A DNA stretch of 23,022 bases from Lobulomyces angularis (Eukaryota > Chytridiomycota > Chytridiomycetes > Lobulomycetales > Lobulomycetaceae): the NCBI GenBank assembly GCA_027604685.1, contig JADHYX010000355.1:1-23022 (forward strand), written 5' to 3'. Position 1 is the first letter of the stretch. Each line of letters starts with the position of its first letter. The position numbers were made by a program, and so were the translations under genes. The notes under the pieces are model-generated. The model had not been told where the DNA came from and ran no database searches. It worked only from the letters and a program-made list of their open reading frames with translations. Positions 18,714 to 23,022 of the stretch are shown in pieces.

Positions 18714-19067
18714 TTATAAATTTATGCATCTTACCTTTTTGTACTTGGTTTTACTGTAGTAGAAGGCCAAGTACAAAATATCATGGTATAAAATTGATAG
18801 TTGTAGTTTATTCATAAAATATAATGAGTCAGCTAATAGAACATGTGCCTAAACATTCCATATAATTAGATGAAATATTCTCGATGGTTGACTAATATTT
18901 ATGTTTAATATAGTCAAACTAAGTACATACCAATTATTGACTACTTCATATCCTAGTACATTATTAAAGTATAAGTTATCTATATTTAGCTTATACGGAT
19001 ATCTCTCAATTTTATCCCGGAGCAATAATTGTCTACTCCAAATATAAATTAGATAGATAAATATATC
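18714..19067 (-). CDS. Unrecognised 117-codon open frame ending in the hairpin repeat
   Basis: On the - strand the frame is open for 117 codons between TAA at 19068 and TAA at 18714, with a single TAG (Leu) near 18850. There is no ATG near the 5' end; the first is internal, near 18814. It includes LLLRDKIERYPYKLN, YEVVNNWYVLSL and HVLLADSLYF, and ends with the same HDILYLAFYYSKTKYKKVRCI as the frame at 16095-16484 because both run through the 64-bp repeat. Upstream of the repeat the two share no visible similarity. It looks like a 5'-truncated coding relic, but chance cannot be fully excluded at this length. No family recognised. Confidence 0.3.
18722..18785. repeat. 64-bp hairpin repeat, copy 2
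   Basis: Exact copy of 16118-16181, with stems at 18737-18748 and 18767-18778. Sequence identity stops abruptly at both edges (TTATGCATC... to ...ATCATG). Same orientation as copy 1, 2604 bp apart, so recombination between them could excise or amplify the intervening DNA. Confidence 0.9.
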
Positions 19068-19080
19068 TTAATAATAAATC

Positions 19081-19356
19081 TATAAGATAAATTATGGTAT
19101 TAATGATTGGGATCTAAAGGATATTAATAAAGTTGATATGATAAGTTTAAGGTAATATCTCTATTACTTTAATTGATATTATACAAAATGCTAATCGATC
19201 CAACGGATGATGAACTATATGCGAATGAAGAAGTAAAAGATACTTTGGTTAGGAAAAACATCTAATGAATTTATGAATAACATTGATCAATACACTAAAG
19301 ATATTAAAATATCATTATATAAAAAGCAAGTTGTGTTAGACGTTACCCAAGTATAA
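19081..19356 (+). pseudogene. Unrecognised soluble-protein relic, frameshifted
   Basis: Three + strand pieces with charged, protein-like content follow each other in different frames: INDWDLKDINKVDM (about 19099-19140), MLIDPTDDELYANEEVKDTL (from 19186), and LGKTSNEFMNNIDQYTKDIK (from about 19248), ending TAA at 19354. Acidic, non-membrane composition is unusual for AT-rich spacer. No family is assigned. The fragment begins just beyond the 5' end of the oppositely oriented frame at 18714-19067. Confidence 0.25.
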
Positions 19357-20091
19357 GATAAAATATTCTAATATTTTAATATTGAGTTACTATTTAGAAT
19401 ATTTAAGGTTCATCCTTAAATAATGGTTCAATATAATTTAAATGTGAAAAGTGATTAAATTGTTATCCTCATTATTAATCATTTACTGGTTATGTGGAAT
19501 AATGCTAAAGATTCAATTATTAAATGCTTAATCCCTTATTGTACTAATTTATACTTATTACTATCATTTGTTAAGCTAAAATAAATGAAATAAATAATAA
19601 ATGGTCAATAAGTAGGATATAAATTGCCTATAAATAAATGCTATAGTAGGGAGTACACTATAAAGCATTTATACCCTACAAATGGAGAATACAATAGTAA
19701 CCTATGACTAATTATAAAATTACCTATAGTAAAGATAACAATAATGATATTAAGTTAGTTAAAATGCAGAGAACCTTTTTAAGCTCGGCAAATATTGATA
19801 TTATAAAATATATATTTTATACTTAACAAAAAGCCTATATGTCATAAGGTGTCTACCAAATACATCCTTTATGCTTATACTTAGAATTTAAGGATAACTT
19901 AAATTATATTGTTTTATACTATAAATATGCTATAGTAATATATTACATAATAAATATAGAAACTGGGAATATAAATGGCCGCACTTATAAAAATTAGAAT
20001 TAATTCCTAAACTTATCTATTCCTACCTATTATTGTATAATATATATATCAACTTTATTTTTTAGGTTTATAAGCACTAGTGATGGAATAA
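19357..20091. other. Non-coding stretch
   Basis: About 730 AT-rich bases with frequent TAA in all frames and no recognisable gene, RNA or repeat. It ends at the TAA that opens the long frame at 20092. Confidence 0.5.
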
Positions 20092-20862
20092 AAAATATTT
20101 ATTTATCGGTTATTATCTTTAACACGGGGTTTATCTTTTCTAAAATATCGGTTACTTTATAATATTAACAAAAAGTACTATGCAAATCTCATATTAAACA
20201 TTATAAAAATAGTAAAAATATCATTAAGCCTATATGTACCAAGGTGGATAACTTTTTTTAATGTAACCCCATGGTATAAGGAATCCTCTCGTTACACGCA
20301 CCACAAACTGTGCAAGTTTTACTATACCTTTATCATTTATTCCCAAAGATCGATAGTAGGACGAATGGATCTTAATATTAATATACTCACATATAGCCCA
20401 TATTGTTATATTATACAGCTTTCATACATTTTAATTAAAAAAAATCTACAATAGTTTAAATAGCTCTACTATTAGTTGTTTCAAGTTTATAATAATCATG
20501 TTTTATTTATATTGAACATTAGTTGGTATATGTAGTATTATTTTGTATCTATTAGGAATACTGATGAGTTAAACCAAAAGAATGAACTATTTTATGCTTT
20601 TTTATGTGTCCTGCATGAATGGTGCTACGACTATATAGTTAAAAATTACAAATTATATGACAATATATATGGAGGTAAAATAAAGGGTGTATGATTTAAA
20701 GTAACTAATGAGAGAATAAGAAAAGATAGAGAATTGACAAAATACCAAAAAGCGGTAAGTACGAATATGGCCATCATCCTATAGTATAAACAAATGATAA
20801 AAAATGATACTCCTTATGAAGGTACTTGCCAAAGTAATATGGTCTTATACCTATGTTGGTAA
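20092..20862 (+). CDS. Unrecognised long open frame, visible only with TAG as sense
   Basis: From just after TAA at 20089 the frame is free of TAA and TGA for 200 codons (to 20691), with TAG at 20452, 20461, 20473 and 20533. A TGA follows at 20692, then 55 more open codons to TAA at 20860. By my estimate this length is unlikely by chance at this base composition. The N-terminal half is basic and hydrophobic, with several aromatic-rich stretches and YVPRWITFFNVTPWYKESSRY near residues 49-69. From about residue 155 it is charged and soluble-looking: NTDELNQKNELFYAFLCVL, LYDNIYGGKIKG, then after the TGA RIRKDRELTKYQKAV. No early start codon exists (first ATG at 20365), so it is 5'-truncated or uses another start. 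No family recognised; a plasmid gene or reader of TGA as Trp are possibilities. Confidence 0.4.
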
Positions 20863-21073
20863 TATAGCTATAGCTTCTTCTATGATGTCAACTTAGTGTT
20901 ACTTATATATTTAAGCTAATACAAATTATATGCATTTATTAAAAGTAAAAATCCTAATTGTTTACGGTAATACATTTTGTTTAATATTATGGAAACAAAT
21001 TTAACCCTATTATTCAGTTTATGTTCTGTGGTAATTGGATGGCACTAGTTTCATATTTATAGTTATGTCAATA

Positions 21074-21313
21074 TCAGTTTAGCAAATAACGTTTATAATT
21101 AGGTTCATAGCTTTTATTACCATAATGATTTAAATCATTACGTTTATAATTATCTTTATATCCAGATTGTTTAAAACCATATGGCATTAGGAAGGATTTA
21201 ACCAAAGTACGCAAATGTAATTCCAATATTAGAAATGCAATTTTTACTATAATGCTTAGGTTATTAATAATGTGGTCAATAACTAAATAGGTGATGTCCA
21301 AATTTAGATACAT
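21074..21313 (-). pseudogene. Third plasmid-type RNA polymerase relic (motif B region)
   Basis: The - strand frame (ATG 21313 to TGA 21074, 79 codons) contains LRTLVKSFLMPYGFKQSGYKDN, which fits motif B of T7-type polymerases (R-x3-K-x6-PYG). It is preceded at the right distance by LDITYLVIDHIINNL, resembling the DIYxxV segment before motif B. Neither motif A nor motif C is found nearby. It resembles the 14600 relic (RKLIKAFLIPYGYG) more than the 7618-9998 gene (IKKSIMTIPYGVT). Downstream, a short NYKR-type repeat (AATTATAAACGT twice) suggests local decay. Only a fragment of about 80 residues of an expected 800 or more remains. Confidence 0.6.
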
Positions 21314-21580
21314 TTCCTTACCCTATTCTTTAACACTAATTATAAGCAATAAATGCTAATCGTTTACATTAAGTATAATCCAATATCGTGGGATGATGTT
21401 TAATACAAACAAACTACCTAAATATATAGGAACTCTTATTACATTAGGTATTTAGAGGTACCATACTTATAATATAGTTTTATGATTACTAATTTATTAT
21501 TCTATTTAACCGGTTTGTTTTGATTAAGTTATTAGGTGTGATGCTTTTCTTTATTTTTTACATAATATATTTTTATATAG

Positions 21581-21599
21581 GGCGTATATATAATACATT
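21581..21599 (+). repeat. 19-bp GTATATATAATACATT repeat, copy 2
   Basis: GGCGTATATATAATACATT matches the word at 5021-5039 in the nad1-atp8 spacer with one mismatch. Confidence 0.4.
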
Positions 21600-22088
21600 T
21601 TAAGCTTAAAATGGGATTGAGATAACGGAATGTTCGTAATAATTGGCGAACGAAAACTGATGCGGGTACTTCTAGTTTCCATCTATAGTTTCATCGTAGA
21701 TACAAAATTACAGTTTAAATGTAATATTTTACCCGTAAATAAAGTTTATAAATAAATGTCTTTGGAATATTTTAGAAATAATCTTATTTTATTACTACAT
21801 TGGTGTAACTAATATATATTTGTATTGTCAATTATATAGGTTAAAGGGATCTTATAATACATTTTAATACAGTTTTAATTTTTTAGTTTTATATATACAT
21901 TTAGAGTGTTAATTTAACTATAATTAATAAATTGCATATGTCAATCTTTGATATAAAAAAGCTTAATGCTTACATTATAAATGCTATTTAAAAATATTTG
22001 CCGTCCCGTAATTAACTTAATGTACAATTAGCATAATATTCGCACTAATATTAAGGTGAAATACAAAGACCAATATAGCTTTTTTTAC

Positions 22089-22113
22089 TTTACTTACATC
22101 GGCGGCGTTATTT
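22089..22113 (+). repeat. 25-bp GGCGGCGTTA element, copy 2
   Basis: Opposite orientation to the copy at 12298-12322, with 23 of 25 positions matching. The pair is nearly 10 kb apart. Confidence 0.65.
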
Positions 22114-23022
22114 TTAGGTATAAACTTCCAATACATTAAAAAATATTATAGTGGCCGATACGCAAACCAAATGCAGGTACAGCTTTTATATTAATGTTAC
22201 ATAAATAAATACATTGTACTTACTATTGCAGATAATAGTATATTTATAATGACTCCGATATTACATTAATTTGTAGTATCATCTTATATATCAAGGTATC
22301 GGTGAGTACGCGACAGTAATTGTTTTACCATAATTTATACTGTTATTACCTATAAATTATTTAAGATTATTTAATTAAAAATTAATTTTAAAGTTATTTT
22401 CTCTCTAAATGCATCATTTTGCACTTTGTCCTCTATAATAATGAGTAGTAATCGTGTAAACACTCGTAGTATAAAATGTATTAACTCAGATGTAATTGAA
22501 CCTCTCTAATCCATCAGGCATAGTTAATATTTATTAACGTGTTGGGGGTAATCTATTCCATAAGTGCCATATATGTAAGATTGAGGTAAACAACTAAATA
22601 TAAGTCACTGGGTAACAGTATATAACCCTCGGTTAGCATTGTTGGTATGTTGAGGTTAGATATACTATCTGTAGAGCTTATAATTAAATGTTACTATTAT
22701 TTATGTTAAATTGAGTAAGACTATAATCCTTAAACTAATTATACCCGCCTAAAATTACACAATTACCTCATAGAGATATATCCACTTCTCAATATAGGAA
22801 TTAAAGATAAACTTAATCTATTGAGTTGAGATATAAGTTTCATAAAATCCAGTAGTAACAAATAATGATAAGCCGATATTAATAATAATAAAGCACTTAT
22901 GATTAAAAAGGATATCATAAATAGATGCAACTGACTGGAATAAAGGTTAATAAACTAATTAGTATTAATATTATTAATAGCCTAATCATTTAAATAAGAG
23001 ATATTACCTAGATTAATATAAT

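Larger units (their letters stand above)
21314..23022. other. Non-coding stretch to the window end
   Basis: About 1.7 kb without a recognised gene on either strand. It contains the second copies of two dispersed repeats (21581-21599 and 22089-22113) and a degenerate dodecamer-like word near 22153. Open frames reach about 60 codons (- strand near 22390-22520), within chance expectation. Confidence 0.5.

Noticed and set aside
19186..19245. Resemblance of MLIDPTDDELYANEEV to the LLxDPNPDDPL segment of ubiquitin-conjugating enzymes
   Set aside because: The match is one short acidic stretch; the catalytic Cys region and HPN motif are not found nearby.
1..23022. tRNA, rRNA and RNase P RNA genes
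   Set aside because: I looked for T-arm words (TTCGANTC, GGTTCAAAT type) and for conserved rRNA and RNase P words on both strands. Isolated TTCGAA words (for example 1486, 1527, 5355) lack flanking stems. A covariance-model scan would be decisive.

Overview
This is a very AT-rich fungal mitochondrial DNA segment, most likely from a chytrid (Chytridiomycota). The main evidence is nad1 (4019-4918): it reads as a full-length NADH dehydrogenase subunit 1 only if 22 in-frame TAG codons are read as leucine, and those codons sit where ND1 proteins have Leu. TAA ends nad1 and TGA appears to end atp8. UAG=Leu with UAA/UGA stops matches the code known from Spizellomyces and relatives (also some green algal mitochondria). 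The fungal-type atp8 and the fungal-plasmid genes favour a chytrid. Species cannot be fixed from sequence alone. I recognise no rRNA, tRNA, CRISPR array or intron.

Layout. 1-3997: non-coding, with short GC-rich and tandem repeats. 4019-5342: the only two genes that look intact, nad1 and atp8, both on the + strand. 5343-7617: non-coding, with a short broken cox3 relic on the - strand beside an 8-bp GC tandem array. 7618-12009: a decayed, integrated linear plasmid of the kalilo/maranhar (invertron) kind. It has a T7-type RNA polymerase gene on + and a family-B DNA polymerase gene on -, converging tail to tail. Both carry stops, frameshifts or missing motifs. 12010-13870: non-coding, with three copies of a GC-rich dodecamer. 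13875-15225: a second, more decayed plasmid RNA polymerase. 15226-23022: mostly non-coding, with an atp6 pseudogene (17485-17811), a third RNA-polymerase relic (- strand, 21074-21313) and several unrecognised reading frames that are open only when TAG is sense. The best of these is 200 codons long (20092-20691).

How it fits together. The segment looks like a mitochondrial chromosome that has repeatedly taken in linear plasmids, whose polymerase genes then decay. It also holds broken copies of respiratory genes and at least four dispersed repeat families: a TGCGTAGCCGGT dodecamer, CGCGCAAG-type octamer arrays ending in CTGG, a 64-bp hairpin repeat, and a GGCGGCGTTA element. Two GC elements abut or interrupt gene relics. 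The working nad1 may itself be mosaic: its 5' two thirds uses TAG as the commonest Leu codon, while its 3' third and atp8 never use it. All plasmid and relic identifications rest on motifs read by eye. No database search was possible.
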